From Paracoccus onubensis (GTDB lineage: Bacteria > Pseudomonadota > Alphaproteobacteria > Rhodobacterales > Rhodobacteraceae), in NCBI RefSeq assembly GCF_003591515.1, contig NZ_QZCG01000010.1:62001-126000 (forward strand): a stretch of 64,000 bases of DNA. The letters are read 5' to 3'. Below the pieces are notes generated by a model that saw only the letters and a list, made by a program, of their open reading frames with translations, did no database searches and was not told the DNA's origin. The position numbers were made by a program, and so were the translations under genes. This document shows, in pieces, positions 36,616-45,758 of this stretch. Numbering within the stretch: the stretch's first letter is position 1; each line of letters begins with the position of its first letter.

Positions 36616-37991
36616 TGATGAATTTCGATTTCGATCTGTTCGTGATCGGTGGCGGCTCGGGCGGGGTTCGCGCCGCGCGGATCGCGGCGGGACAGCATGG
36701 CGCGAAGGTCGGTCTGGCCGAGGAAAGCCGCATGGGCGGCACCTGTGTCATTCGGGGATGTGTGCCCAAGAAACTGATGATCTTCGCTTCGGAGGCAACA
36801 CAGAAAGCCGCGGAGATGCGGGGATATGGCTGGCAGGAGGCTGATCGCGGCGCGTTCGACTGGCAGGTTTTTCACGGCAAGCTTGATGCCGAGCTGAACC
36901 GCCTGGAGGCGGCCTATACCTCAGGACAGGTCAAGGCAGGCGTGGAGCTGTTTCATCAGCGGGCCAAATTTGCCGATCACCATATCGTGGAACTGGCCGA
37001 CGGCACCCGCAAGACCGCCAAGCATATCCTGATCGCGACAGGCGGCCGCCCGGTCAAGCCGGATATCCCCGGGGCGGAGCTGGGGCTGATCTCGGATGAT
37101 TTGTTTCTGCTGGATCAGTTGCCGGGACGTGCCTTGCTGATCGGCGGTGGCTTCATCGCCTGTGAATTCGCCACGATCCTGAACGGGCTTGGTGTCGATA
37201 CGGTGCTGGCCTATCGTGGTGATGCGGTCCTGCGTGGCTTCGACCGCGAAGCGCGCGATATGGCGAGTGCGCAGCTAAGGGATATCGGCGTCGATCTGCG
37301 GCTGGGCCTGTCTCCTGCCGGGCTCGAAAAAAGCGGTAATCGTGTCACTGCCCGTTTCGACGATGGCAGTAAGGATGATTTCGACGCGGTCTTCTTTGCG
37401 ACCGGGCGCGCGCCCTATACGTGGGATTTGGGGCTGGAGAATACCGGAATCCGCCTGACGAAGAGCGGCGCGATCGAGGTGGATGAATGGTCGCAGACCT
37501 CCGTTCCCTCGATCTTTGCCGTGGGTGACGTGACCGACCGCGTGAATCTGACGCCGGTGGCGATCCGTGAAGGACATTCATTCGTGGATACGGTATTCGG
37601 AGATAATCCGCGCCGGGTAAATCATGATCTCGTCGCCAGCGCCGTCTATCTGCGGCCGCATGAGTTAGGCACTATCGGTCTGACGGAAGAGCAGGCGGCG
37701 GAACGTGGCCCGGTCGATGTCTACGCGGCTGTGTTCCGTCCCATGCGCTCGATGTTCGCCGGCTCGGATGCCCGGATGATGATGAAACTGTTGGTTGATC
37801 CGGACAGCGACAAGGTGCTGGGCTGCCACATCTTCGGTCCTGACGCCGGGGAGATGATCCAGCTTGCCGCAATCCCCGTCACCATGGGCGCGACCAAGGC
37901 CGATTTCGATGCGGCGATGGCAGTTCATCCGACGGCTGCGGAGGAGCTTGTGACGATGCGCAGCGTGACGAGACGGCACCCTGCGGAATAG
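36612..37991 (+). CDS. gor: glutathione-disulfide reductase
   Basis: Gor reduces glutathione disulfide with NADPH and FAD. The 459-residue protein has the FAD motif VIGGGSGGVRAARIA, the redox-active pair Cys45/Cys50 in GGTCVIRGCVPKKLM, the second dinucleotide site IGGGFIACEFATILNGL and the C-terminal catalytic region AVHPTAAEELVTM. Three ATG codons occur in tandem at 36612-36620; the first overlaps the rpiA stop. A gor-hflK-hflC-degP order follows, common in Rhodobacterales. Confidence 0.96.
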   Translation: MMMNFDFDLFVIGGGSGGVRAARIAAGQHGAKVGLAEESRMGGTCVIRGCVPKKLMIFASEATQKAAEMRGYGWQEADRGAFDWQVFHGKLDAELNRLEAAYTSGQVKAGVELFHQRAKFADHHIVELADGTRKTAKHILIATGGRPVKPDIPGAELGLISDDLFLLDQLPGRALLIGGGFIACEFATILNGLGVDTVLAYRGDAVLRGFDREARDMASAQLRDIGVDLRLGLSPAGLEKSGNRVTARFDDGSKDDFDAVFFATGRAPYTWDLGLENTGIRLTKSGAIEVDEWSQTSVPSIFAVGDVTDRVNLTPVAIREGHSFVDTVFGDNPRRVNHDLVASAVYLRPHELGTIGLTEEQAAERGPVDVYAAVFRPMRSMFAGSDARMMMKLLVDPDSDKVLGCHIFGPDAGEMIQLAAIPVTMGATKADFDAAMAVHPTAAEELVTMRSVTRRHPAE

Positions 37992-38077
37992 GTAAAAACC
38001 GGTGCATAGGGTTGAACATTCGAGGTTTTGACCCCAGTTTGCGACAGGTGAAACAGACCGGAAGGAAGGTCAAGCAT

Positions 38078-39301
38078 ATGGCAAATCAGGGCCCCTGGGG
38101 CGGCGGTGGCAAAGGCGGCGGAGACGATGGCGGCAATGATCGCGATAAACGTCCGTCGAACCGGCCTTGGGGTGAACAGCGGCCTCCGGAAGGGGGGCAG
38201 AAGCGTCCCGGTCAGCAGGGCGAACAGATGCCCGAAATCGAAGAGCTGATGAAAAAGGGGCAGGAGCGTCTTCGCGTGCTGATGGGCGGCCGTGGCGGTG
38301 GCAACGGTCGGAACGGCGGCGGCGGTGGTGGTGGTCCCTCGGGGCCGGGTTTTGGCTTGGGCTTCAACAAGACCACGGTGGCGATTGCCGCATTGGTGGG
38401 TATCTTCGCCTGGGGTTTTGTCAGCTTTTATCGTGTGGAAACGAACGAAAACAGCGTTGAATTCCTGTTCGGCCGCGCGGTTGCAGTCGGCACTGAAGGT
38501 CTGAACTTCGCGCCCTGGCCAATCGTGACCGCCGAAGTCCTGACCGTCACCGACGAACAGGTGACCGAAATCGGTACCGGACGTGCGGGGCCGATGGACA
38601 GCGGGCTGATGCTGACCCGCGACCAGAATATCGTGGATATGGAATATCAGATCGTCTGGAACATCTCCGACCCCGAAAAATATCTGTTCAATCTTGCCGA
38701 TCCCCGGGACACCGTGCGTGCCGTGGGCGAATCCGCGATGCGTGACATTGTGGCACGCAGTGAACTCGCCCCCATCCTCAACCGGGATCGTGGCGCAATC
38801 GCGAGTGACCTTGACGATGCGGTGCAGCGGACTCTGGATGCTTATCAGTCCGGCATCAACGTGGTCCGCGTAAACCTTGACCGTGCCGATCCGCCGGAAG
38901 CGGTTATCGACGATTTCCGCAAGGTGCAGGCCGCACAGCAGCAACGCGATACGCTTGAAAAGCAAGCCGATGCCTATGCCAACCGCGAATTGGCCGCTGC
39001 ACGTGGTAAGGCCGCCGAAATCCTTGAGGAAGCCGAAGGCTATCGCGCCCAGGTGGTCAATGCCGCGGAAGGTGAAGCGGCCCGTTTCAACTCGATCTAT
39101 GAGGAATATGTGAAAGCACCCGAGGTGACGCGCCGCCGGATGTATCTGGATGCCATGAGGAATGTCCTGAGTCAGGTGGACAAGGTGATACTGGGTCAGA
39201 ACGGCACCGATGTCGTGCCCTATCTGCCGCTTGATCAGTTGCGTCGCTCCAGCGGAAGCACCGACGCCAAACCCGCCACCCCAAGCGGAGGGTCGAACTG
39301 A
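38078..39301 (+). CDS. hflK: HflK subunit of the FtsH-modulating HflKC complex
   Basis: HflK and HflC form a membrane SPFH complex that surrounds and restrains the FtsH protease. The product (407 residues from 38078) has a glycine-rich disordered N-terminus, one membrane segment (TTVAIAALVGIFAWGFVSFYRV, about residues 103-124) and a band-7 domain ending in the long helix QQQRDTLEKQADAYANRELA. The ATG at 38078 is preceded by GGAAGGT. Its stop overlaps the hflC start by one base (TGATG), fitting equal synthesis of the partners. Confidence 0.96.
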   Translation: MANQGPWGGGGKGGGDDGGNDRDKRPSNRPWGEQRPPEGGQKRPGQQGEQMPEIEELMKKGQERLRVLMGGRGGGNGRNGGGGGGGPSGPGFGLGFNKTTVAIAALVGIFAWGFVSFYRVETNENSVEFLFGRAVAVGTEGLNFAPWPIVTAEVLTVTDEQVTEIGTGRAGPMDSGLMLTRDQNIVDMEYQIVWNISDPEKYLFNLADPRDTVRAVGESAMRDIVARSELAPILNRDRGAIASDLDDAVQRTLDAYQSGINVVRVNLDRADPPEAVIDDFRKVQAAQQQRDTLEKQADAYANRELAAARGKAAEILEEAEGYRAQVVNAAEGEAARFNSIYEEYVKAPEVTRRRMYLDAMRNVLSQVDKVILGQNGTDVVPYLPLDQLRRSSGSTDAKPATPSGGSN

Positions 39302-40533
39302 TGGCTACACGCAGATTCCCCCTCTCGGCTCTGGCGCTGCCCGCATTTATCGCGATCATTGTCGTGGGCATGTCCTCTCTGTTCGTCGTGGATGAACGGG
39401 AAAAGGCCCTGATCCTGCGGTTCGGCCGCGTGGTTGGCGTTCAGGAAACGCCCGGTCTGGGCGTCAAGCTTCCCTTCATCGACAATGTCGTGAAATATGA
39501 TGACCGTATCCTTGGACTGCCGACGTCACCTCTGGAAGTAACCCCGCTGGATGACCGTCGTCTTGTCGTCGATGCCTTTGCACGCTGGCGGATCACCGAG
39601 CCGGTCCGGTTCCGGCAGGCGGTCGGCGCAGGGGGTATCGAAACGGCTCTGGGCCGGCTGGAACCCATCGTGAATGCCTCCATCCGCGAGGTGCTGGGTT
39701 CGGTTCCTTCGACCGATGTGCTGTCGGATGACCGGACAGCGTTAATGAACCAGATCCGGGATGAGGCACGGAAGAATTCGGAAGGGCTGGGGGTCGAGAT
39801 CATCGATGTTCGCTTGACCCGGACCGATCTGCCCGAGCAGAACCTGCAGGCGACGTATGACCGGATGAAGGCCGAACGTGAACGGGAGGCCGCGGATGAA
39901 GTCGCACGGGGTAACGAGGCCGCGCAACGCGTTCAGGCAGCCGCCGATCGTACTGTGGTCGAACTGATCTCCGAGGCGGAAAGGCGAGCAAGCATCATCA
40001 AGGGTGAGGCAGATGCGAAGCGAAATGCCGTCTATGCGGATGCGTTCGGTCGCGATCCCGAATTCTTTGATTTCACCCGTTCGCTGACCTCTTATGAAGG
40101 CGCATTAAAAGGCGAAAATACGCAGATGGTCATCCAGCCGGATGGAGAATTCTTCTCGTATCTGTCTGACGACGGCTCTGACCGTGCGCGGCCTGCCTCT
40201 GAACCGGTTCCACCCGGTTCCCGTGCGTCGCAGATCGAAGACCGGACCGAAGCTGGAGAGGAAGGCGGTCTGGTGACTCCGGAAGTGAAAGACCGCGAAG
40301 GCCGTCCTCTGGGAGAATCGGCTGGCGTCGAATTGACTCCGGTGCCGGAAAATCTGGTCACGCCGCCGGAAGAGCCCTCGGCTGTGGTTCCGCCTGAAAC
40401 CGATGCGGATGATGAAGCCGCGCCGATGGATCAACCGGAGGCCGCGCCGGATCAGGAAACGCCCGAGGAGCCCGTTCCGGCGGAACCGGCCCCCGCCGAA
40501 CCCGCACCGGCTGAAACGCCTGAACAGAATTGA
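39301..40533 (+). CDS. hflC: HflC subunit with an acidic Pro/Glu-rich C-terminal extension
   Basis: The partner of HflK in the FtsH-regulating membrane complex. It opens with the membrane anchor (FPLSALALPAFIAIIVVGMSSLFVV), followed by the band-7 domain and helix YDRMKAEREREAADEVARGNEAAQRVQ, and a C-terminal FDFTRSLTSYEGAL segment that usually ends the protein. Here about 120 further residues follow, rich in Glu, Pro and Ala (VPAEPAPAEPAPAETPEQ at the end). Total length is 410 against roughly 290-330 for most HflC. A hairpin follows the stop. Confidence 0.95.
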   Translation: MATRRFPLSALALPAFIAIIVVGMSSLFVVDEREKALILRFGRVVGVQETPGLGVKLPFIDNVVKYDDRILGLPTSPLEVTPLDDRRLVVDAFARWRITEPVRFRQAVGAGGIETALGRLEPIVNASIREVLGSVPSTDVLSDDRTALMNQIRDEARKNSEGLGVEIIDVRLTRTDLPEQNLQATYDRMKAEREREAADEVARGNEAAQRVQAAADRTVVELISEAERRASIIKGEADAKRNAVYADAFGRDPEFFDFTRSLTSYEGALKGENTQMVIQPDGEFFSYLSDDGSDRARPASEPVPPGSRASQIEDRTEAGEEGGLVTPEVKDREGRPLGESAGVELTPVPENLVTPPEEPSAVVPPETDADDEAAPMDQPEAAPDQETPEEPVPAEPAPAEPAPAETPEQN

Positions 40534-40537
40534 AACC

Positions 40538-40571
40538 AAAGCGGGCGGGGCCAACAGGTTCCGCCCGCTTT
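40538..40571 (+). terminator. terminator-like hairpin after hflC
   Basis: AAAGCGGGCGG pairs perfectly with CCGCCCGCTTT around a 12-base loop. No U-run follows, so it may be a weak terminator or an mRNA end stabiliser between hflC and degP. Confidence 0.65.
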
Positions 40572-40625
40572 GCAACAAAAGTCACGATCAGTTCACTCAT
40601 TGCGAGCGTGATTTATTTGCAACGA

Positions 40626-40642
40626 GAAACGAAATCCGTTTC
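40626..40642. promoter_or_regulatory. inverted repeat in the degP leader
   Basis: GAAACG-N5-CGTTTC is a perfect 6-base inverted repeat located 66 bases before the degP start. It could be a binding site for an envelope-stress or other dimeric regulator; no known consensus is matched. Confidence 0.3.
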
Positions 40643-40707
40643 ATTTCAATCCTGTCCCGGCTGCGATAGTTCGGCCGACTTTCAATGACAACATGAGGAC
40701 ATTCAGC

Positions 40708-42249
40708 ATGAAACCGCTATCTCCTCGGCATCTTCTCACCGCTTCGGTACTAGCTGTGGGCGTCGGGCTTGGTTTTGCTTATGCACAGCAACCAGATAAG
40801 GATGTATCGCCCGAAATCAGCCAACAGGCACAGGAAGCGGCGAATAATAACGAGCCGCTAAGCGCGCCTTCGGATACGCAATCCGAATCCGGCGTCATGC
40901 CAGAAAGCTTTGCCGATCTGGTCGAACAGGTCTCTCCTGCCGTGGTCAACATCACCACGACTTCGGTCGTGACGCAGCCGACACAGGGGCAGGGGCCGAT
41001 GTTCCCCGAGGGAAGTCCGTTCGAGGATCTGTTCAGGGATTTTGGCTTTCCGGGTGCTCCGGGACAGAACGTGCCTCAGCGTTCGAACGCCTTGGGTTCG
41101 GGTTTCGTGATTTCGGCGGATGGCTATATCGTCACCAATAATCACGTGATCGAAGGCGCCGATGAAATCGAGATCGAATTCTATTCGGAAAAAACCCTGC
41201 CCGCGAAAGTCGTCGGTACCGATCCCAAGACCGATGTCGCATTGCTGAAAGTCGATAGCGAAGACGCAATTCCGTTCGTGAAATTCGGCAATTCCGATTC
41301 TGCCCGTGTCGGTGACTGGGTGCTGGCCCTGGGAAACCCGCTGGGGCAGGGCTTCTCTGCAAGTTCGGGCATCGTTTCCGCCCGCAACCGCGAGCTTTCG
41401 GGCACCTATGACGATTATCTTCAGACTGACGCTGCCATCAATCGCGGCAACTCCGGCGGCCCGCTGTTCAACATGAAGGGCGAGGTTATCGGCGTGAATA
41501 CTGCAATCCTGTCGCCCAATGGCGGCTCGATCGGCATCGGTTTCTCGATGACATCGAATGTCGTCGAGAAGGTCGTCTCGCAATTGCAGCAATTTGGCGA
41601 AACCCGCCGGGGCTGGCTGGGCGTCAAGATACAGGACGTGACGCCTGACATGGCCGAGGCGATGGGACTCAGCAGCGACGGCGGTGCAATGGTCACCGAC
41701 GTGCCCGAAGGCCCGGCATTGGAGGCCGGAATGCTGGCGGGCGACGTCATCACCGAATTCGGAGGCCAGAAGGTCGATGATATCCGCGAACTGGTTCAGC
41801 GTGTCGCGGACGCTCCGGTCGGCGAACCGGTCGAAGTCCTGGTTCAGCGGGACGGAGAGCCCATAACGCTTGAAGTGACTCTGGGCCGTCGGGAAATCGC
41901 CGAGGGCACCGCCGCCAACGAAGCCGGGAACGCGGCCCCCGAGGAAAGCAGCAATCAGGTGCTTGGCATGACCCTTGGCGTTCTGACACCCGAGATGGCA
42001 TCGCAGTTGGGGGTGGCGAACGGCATGCAGGGACTGGTTGTCGAGGATCTGGATCCCGAAGGTGCGGCTGCCGACAAGGGCATCAGTGCCGGTGACATCA
42101 TTACCGGCGCAGGCCAGCAACCCGTTGCCTCCGTGGCTGATCTGCAAGCGCGGATCGACGAGGCGCGTGAGGCTGGCCGCAAATCCGTTCTGCTTCTGAT
42201 TCGCCGCGAAGGAGAGCCGCGTTTCGTGGCGCTTCCGGTGGACGAATAA
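40708..42249 (+). CDS. degP: periplasmic serine protease of the DegP/HtrA (Do) family
   Basis: A protease-chaperone of the envelope. From 40708 it has 513 residues with a signal peptide (MKPLSPRHLLTASVLAVGVG and a following AYA), a trypsin-like domain with the triad His146 (TNNHVIEG), Asp176 (DPKTDVALLKV) and Ser249 (RGNSGGPLFN), and two PDZ domains (about 275-370 and 400-500). The start at 40708 is chosen because GAGG lies at a good distance; an upstream ATG at 40693 would lengthen the signal n-region. It follows hflKC, another membrane protein quality-control system. Confidence 0.95.
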   Translation: MKPLSPRHLLTASVLAVGVGLGFAYAQQPDKDVSPEISQQAQEAANNNEPLSAPSDTQSESGVMPESFADLVEQVSPAVVNITTTSVVTQPTQGQGPMFPEGSPFEDLFRDFGFPGAPGQNVPQRSNALGSGFVISADGYIVTNNHVIEGADEIEIEFYSEKTLPAKVVGTDPKTDVALLKVDSEDAIPFVKFGNSDSARVGDWVLALGNPLGQGFSASSGIVSARNRELSGTYDDYLQTDAAINRGNSGGPLFNMKGEVIGVNTAILSPNGGSIGIGFSMTSNVVEKVVSQLQQFGETRRGWLGVKIQDVTPDMAEAMGLSSDGGAMVTDVPEGPALEAGMLAGDVITEFGGQKVDDIRELVQRVADAPVGEPVEVLVQRDGEPITLEVTLGRREIAEGTAANEAGNAAPEESSNQVLGMTLGVLTPEMASQLGVANGMQGLVVEDLDPEGAAADKGISAGDIITGAGQQPVASVADLQARIDEAREAGRKSVLLLIRREGEPRFVALPVDE

Positions 42250-42696
<447 letters not shown>

Positions 42697-42757
42697 ACGG
42701 ATTCGGTTATTGAAAAGCTGATCATGCCGCGCCCGACCATTGCACGATGAGTCTGCC

Positions 42758-42789
42758 TTGAGGGCAATCACGGAATTCCGATCCCTCAA
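42758..42789. terminator. imperfect dyad between convergent ferredoxin and TSUP genes
   Basis: TTGAGGG at 42758 and CCCTCAA at 42783 pair as outer arms, with an inner CGGAATTCCG palindrome and small mismatches between. It lies between two convergent genes and may act as a shared transcription end, though no U-run follows. Confidence 0.45.
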
Positions 42790-42851
42790 ATGATAGATAC
42801 GGGGCATGATTAGCGGTACGCCCAGGGTGCCGGAGTAGGGCAGAATGGTCC

Positions 42852-43595
42852 CTACCAGACGAGCTTGATGCCCGAAGCCATCAGCAGGAGCGCAAGGATT
42901 CCGCGCAGCCAGCGGTCAGACAGGAACCGGCTGCCGATATAGGCGCCGATCGAACCCCCGGCGGCAACAGCGACAAGCCAGATGGGCAAAGCGGCCGGGA
43001 TATGATCCCATGCCGCATAGGCGCCGGCCAGTGCCGCGGCCGAGTTCATCAGATTGTAGACTGCCGTCGTGGCGGCCGTCTGCCGTGCGGTACCCCAGTT
43101 CATGCTCAGGATGATCGGGGCGAGAAACACGCCGCCGCCCGTCCCGGTCGTGCCGGATACAAAGCCGATGATTGCCCCTGTTGCCAAGGCCGCTCCGAAA
43201 GGCGGAGTGACTGTTGTTTCGGGCGATGACGAGTTGTTGCGAAACGCCGTGCGCGCCATCTGAAGCGCGGAAAGGATCAGCACGATCCCGACAAGCGGAA
43301 AATACATGCTTTTCGGTAATTGGACCGCTCCGCCAAGCATCGAGAAAGGGAAGCCCAAAAGAGCGAAAGGCCAGACATTCCGCCAAGAAAGACGTCCGCT
43401 CCGTAGGAACAGGACAGTTCCAATGGCTGCGACCAAAATGTTAAGGGAAAGCGCCGTCGTCTTCATCGCAAGGGGTGTAAAACCTGCCAGACCCATGGCG
43501 GCGATGTAACCTGATGCCCCGGCCTGCCCAACCGCCGCATAGATCAGGGCGATGACAAGGAAGAAGATTGCAAGCAGGGTCGTATCGATGTCCAA
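42852..43595 (-). CDS. TSUP (TauE/SafE) family transporter
   Basis: A membrane protein of about 247 residues with some seven or eight hydrophobic helices, opening LAIFFLVIALIYAAVGQAG and including FVSGTTGTGGGVFLAPIIL, the glycine-rich motif of sulfite exporter/TauE-type carriers. The substrate may be sulfite, sulfoacetate or another organic acid; it cannot be read from the sequence. I set the start at a TTG (43595) preceded by GAGGAC because the hydrophobic core begins there. A longer frame to 43754 would overlap the neighbouring MFS gene. Confidence 0.82.
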   Translation of the reverse strand: MDIDTTLLAIFFLVIALIYAAVGQAGASGYIAAMGLAGFTPLAMKTTALSLNILVAAIGTVLFLRSGRLSWRNVWPFALLGFPFSMLGGAVQLPKSMYFPLVGIVLILSALQMARTAFRNNSSSPETTVTPPFGAALATGAIIGFVSGTTGTGGGVFLAPIILSMNWGTARQTAATTAVYNLMNSAAALAGAYAAWDHIPAALPIWLVAVAAGGSIGAYIGSRFLSDRWLRGILALLLMASGIKLVW

Positions 43596-43714
43596 TCTGT
43601 CAGTCCTCAGCCTGCTTAAAACCCAGCTTATGCCTTGTGAGAGTATCGGAACCAGGATCCGAGGTGGGGAGAGGTCGCCGGACTGTAGCGTTGCACTGTC
43701 AAGTTCGAAACGAT

Positions 43715-44935
43715 CTATTGCCGCGCCATGGCCCTGTCGCGCCTGAACAGCCATAACAATGCCAATCCGGCAAGCGCCAGAAACGGCAGCATGGCCAGAT
43801 TTACCGCGCTCCAGCCCGCCTGCGGCGAGCCGCCAAGGCAGTTCATCAATCCACCCGAGGACAGGGATGCCAGAAAGACCCCCGTGAACACGATCAGATC
43901 GTTCATCCCCTGAACGCGGCCACGCTCGGCCGGGCTATGTGCGCGGGTCAGCATTGCGGTGGCGCCGATGAAACCGAAATTCCAGCCTATTCCCAGCAGG
44001 ATCAGCGTGGCGAAGAAATTCGTCAGTTCCACGCCGGTCAGGGCGACCCCGCCGGCGCAGGCCAGCAATAGCAGCCCAAGGGCGACAATCCGGGTGACGC
44101 CGAAACGGTTGATCAGATGCCCGGTGACGAAGCTGGGCGCATACATGGCAAGAACATGGGCACTGACGATAGAGGCGGCGTTCCTTGGCTCGAAACCGCA
44201 GCCGACAACCGCCAGCGGCGCCGAGGTCATCACCAGATTCATCAGGGCATAAGAGACCATTGCGCAGATCATCGCCACAATGATGACTGGCTCGCGTAAA
44301 ATTTCGGAAATCGGGCGTCCCGGATCCTCTCCCTGTTGCGGAGGCGGGGGTTTGGGGATGTCCAGAAACCGGAACAGGACAAACCCAAGCAGGTTGATTA
44401 CGATGACCGCGACATAGGCGCCCAGAAACGGGATGTCTCCGATATTGCCCGTAAAGCTTGCGATAGCGGGGCCGATAATGGCCGCGGCCAATCCGCCCGC
44501 CATGACCCAACTGATCGCGCGCGCCTCGAAATCGGGCGGTGCGGTATCTGTGACGGCGAAGCGATAGAAGCCCTGAGCCGACATGTAGATACCGGTCATC
44601 AGGCCGCCCAGCATAAGCAGCCAAAAGCTCCCGTACCAAAGCGCAAGAGCCGAGATGGCAGCCCCGATGGCGCCTGCGAATACGGACAGCTGAAACCCGC
44701 TGCGCCGCCCGTGCCTTTGCATGAAACGGGCCAGCGGCCGTGCCGATGTGGCCGAACCGAGAATGATCATCGACAGGGGCAGAGTCGCCAGACAGGCGTT
44801 CGGCGCAAGGCTTTGCCCCGCCAGGCCGCCAAAGATGAAATGCACCGGCATCTGTGCACCCAGCAGCGCCTGCGCAGCCACCAGAACGGTCACATTGCGC
44901 CAGGCACGCTTCATGTCCCGAGGCTGGGTCATCAA
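43715..44935 (-). CDS. major facilitator superfamily transporter
   Basis: A 406-residue carrier with about twelve hydrophobic segments. MFS landmarks are the loop ARFMQRHGRRSGFQ between helices 2 and 3 and INRFGVTRIVALG in the second half. The long cytoplasmic linker FLDIPKPPPPQQGEDPGRP divides the halves. Its start overlaps the stop of eda by four bases, so it is co-expressed with that aldolase. A sugar-acid or drug substrate is possible but unproven. Confidence 0.88.
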   Translation of the reverse strand: MMTQPRDMKRAWRNVTVLVAAQALLGAQMPVHFIFGGLAGQSLAPNACLATLPLSMIILGSATSARPLARFMQRHGRRSGFQLSVFAGAIGAAISALALWYGSFWLLMLGGLMTGIYMSAQGFYRFAVTDTAPPDFEARAISWVMAGGLAAAIIGPAIASFTGNIGDIPFLGAYVAVIVINLLGFVLFRFLDIPKPPPPQQGEDPGRPISEILREPVIIVAMICAMVSYALMNLVMTSAPLAVVGCGFEPRNAASIVSAHVLAMYAPSFVTGHLINRFGVTRIVALGLLLLACAGGVALTGVELTNFFATLILLGIGWNFGFIGATAMLTRAHSPAERGRVQGMNDLIVFTGVFLASLSSGGLMNCLGGSPQAGWSAVNLAMLPFLALAGLALLWLFRRDRAMARQ

Positions 44936-45576
44936 CTGCGCGGTAAATCCGCGGCCAATCTTGCGCGATCCGTGATGGCCTGCCAGTTACCCGCCGCCAT
45001 ATCCGCATCGCTGACGATCCAGCTCCCGCCGACGCAGATCACATTGGGCAGGCTGAGATAATTATTTGCGTTGCTGGGCGAAACGCCGCCAGTGGGGCAG
45101 AAACTGATATTTGGCAATGGTCCGGCCAGGGATTTCAGAGCGGGCGCGCCGCCCGCGGCCTCGGCAGGGAAGAATTTCAGCATGTCGAAACCGGCATCGG
45201 CGGCGCGCATGACCTCGGATGCGGTCACCGCGCCGGGCAGAAGCGGCAGTTCCAGTTCTGCGCAGGCAAGAATAAGCTTTCCCGTCGCCCCCGGAGAAAC
45301 CGCGAATTCCGCGCCTGCATCCTTTGCGCGCTTGGCGTCATCCGGGGTCAGCACGGTACCCGCGCCGACATGACCACCGTCGATGGCCGACATTTCCCGT
45401 ATCGCATCCAGCGCGGCATCCGAACGCAATGTCACCTCAAGCACAGGCAACCCGCCGCTGATCAGGGCGCGGGCCAGATCCGCCGCTTTCGAGGCATCCT
45501 TGATCACGATGACGGGGATGACCGGGGCAAGCTGGCACAATGCGCGGGTTTTCTGGGACTGGATGTCAGGGGTCAT
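44932..45576 (-). CDS. eda: 2-keto-3-deoxy-6-phosphogluconate (KDPG/KHG) aldolase
   Basis: Eda splits KDPG into pyruvate and glyceraldehyde 3-phosphate in the Entner-Doudoroff pathway. The 214-residue TIM barrel shows PVIPVIVIKDASKAADLARAL, LEVTLRSDAALDAI with the catalytic Glu, VGAGTVLTP, the Schiff-base lysine in MLKFFPAEAAGG and CPTGGVSPSN. It is the first gene of a two-gene unit with an MFS transporter. edd is not in the window. Confidence 0.95.
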   Translation of the reverse strand: MTPDIQSQKTRALCQLAPVIPVIVIKDASKAADLARALISGGLPVLEVTLRSDAALDAIREMSAIDGGHVGAGTVLTPDDAKRAKDAGAEFAVSPGATGKLILACAELELPLLPGAVTASEVMRAADAGFDMLKFFPAEAAGGAPALKSLAGPLPNISFCPTGGVSPSNANNYLSLPNVICVGGSWIVSDADMAAGNWQAITDRARLAADLPRS

Positions 45577-45758
45577 ATCGGTGCCTTGGTGGTGATGATT
45601 GCCCGCAGACTGACCGCAATATCATGCCGATGCAAGATGGTTGCCAAAATACTCCGGTGAAACCCGGCGGCAGCTCTCGGTCCTGATCACTGCGGGATAA
45701 GCAGGCATCGGACCGGCCGTTCTTCCGTGATTGCGGCGTGAAATGCCGGGACGGAAAG

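Noticed and set aside
45639..45660. TTGCCAAAATACTCCGG resembling the AAATACCTCGGGG part of the dispersed repeat
   Set aside because: Only a short partial match, without the CTGGTTC palindrome or GCCGGC arms, so it is not counted as a third copy.
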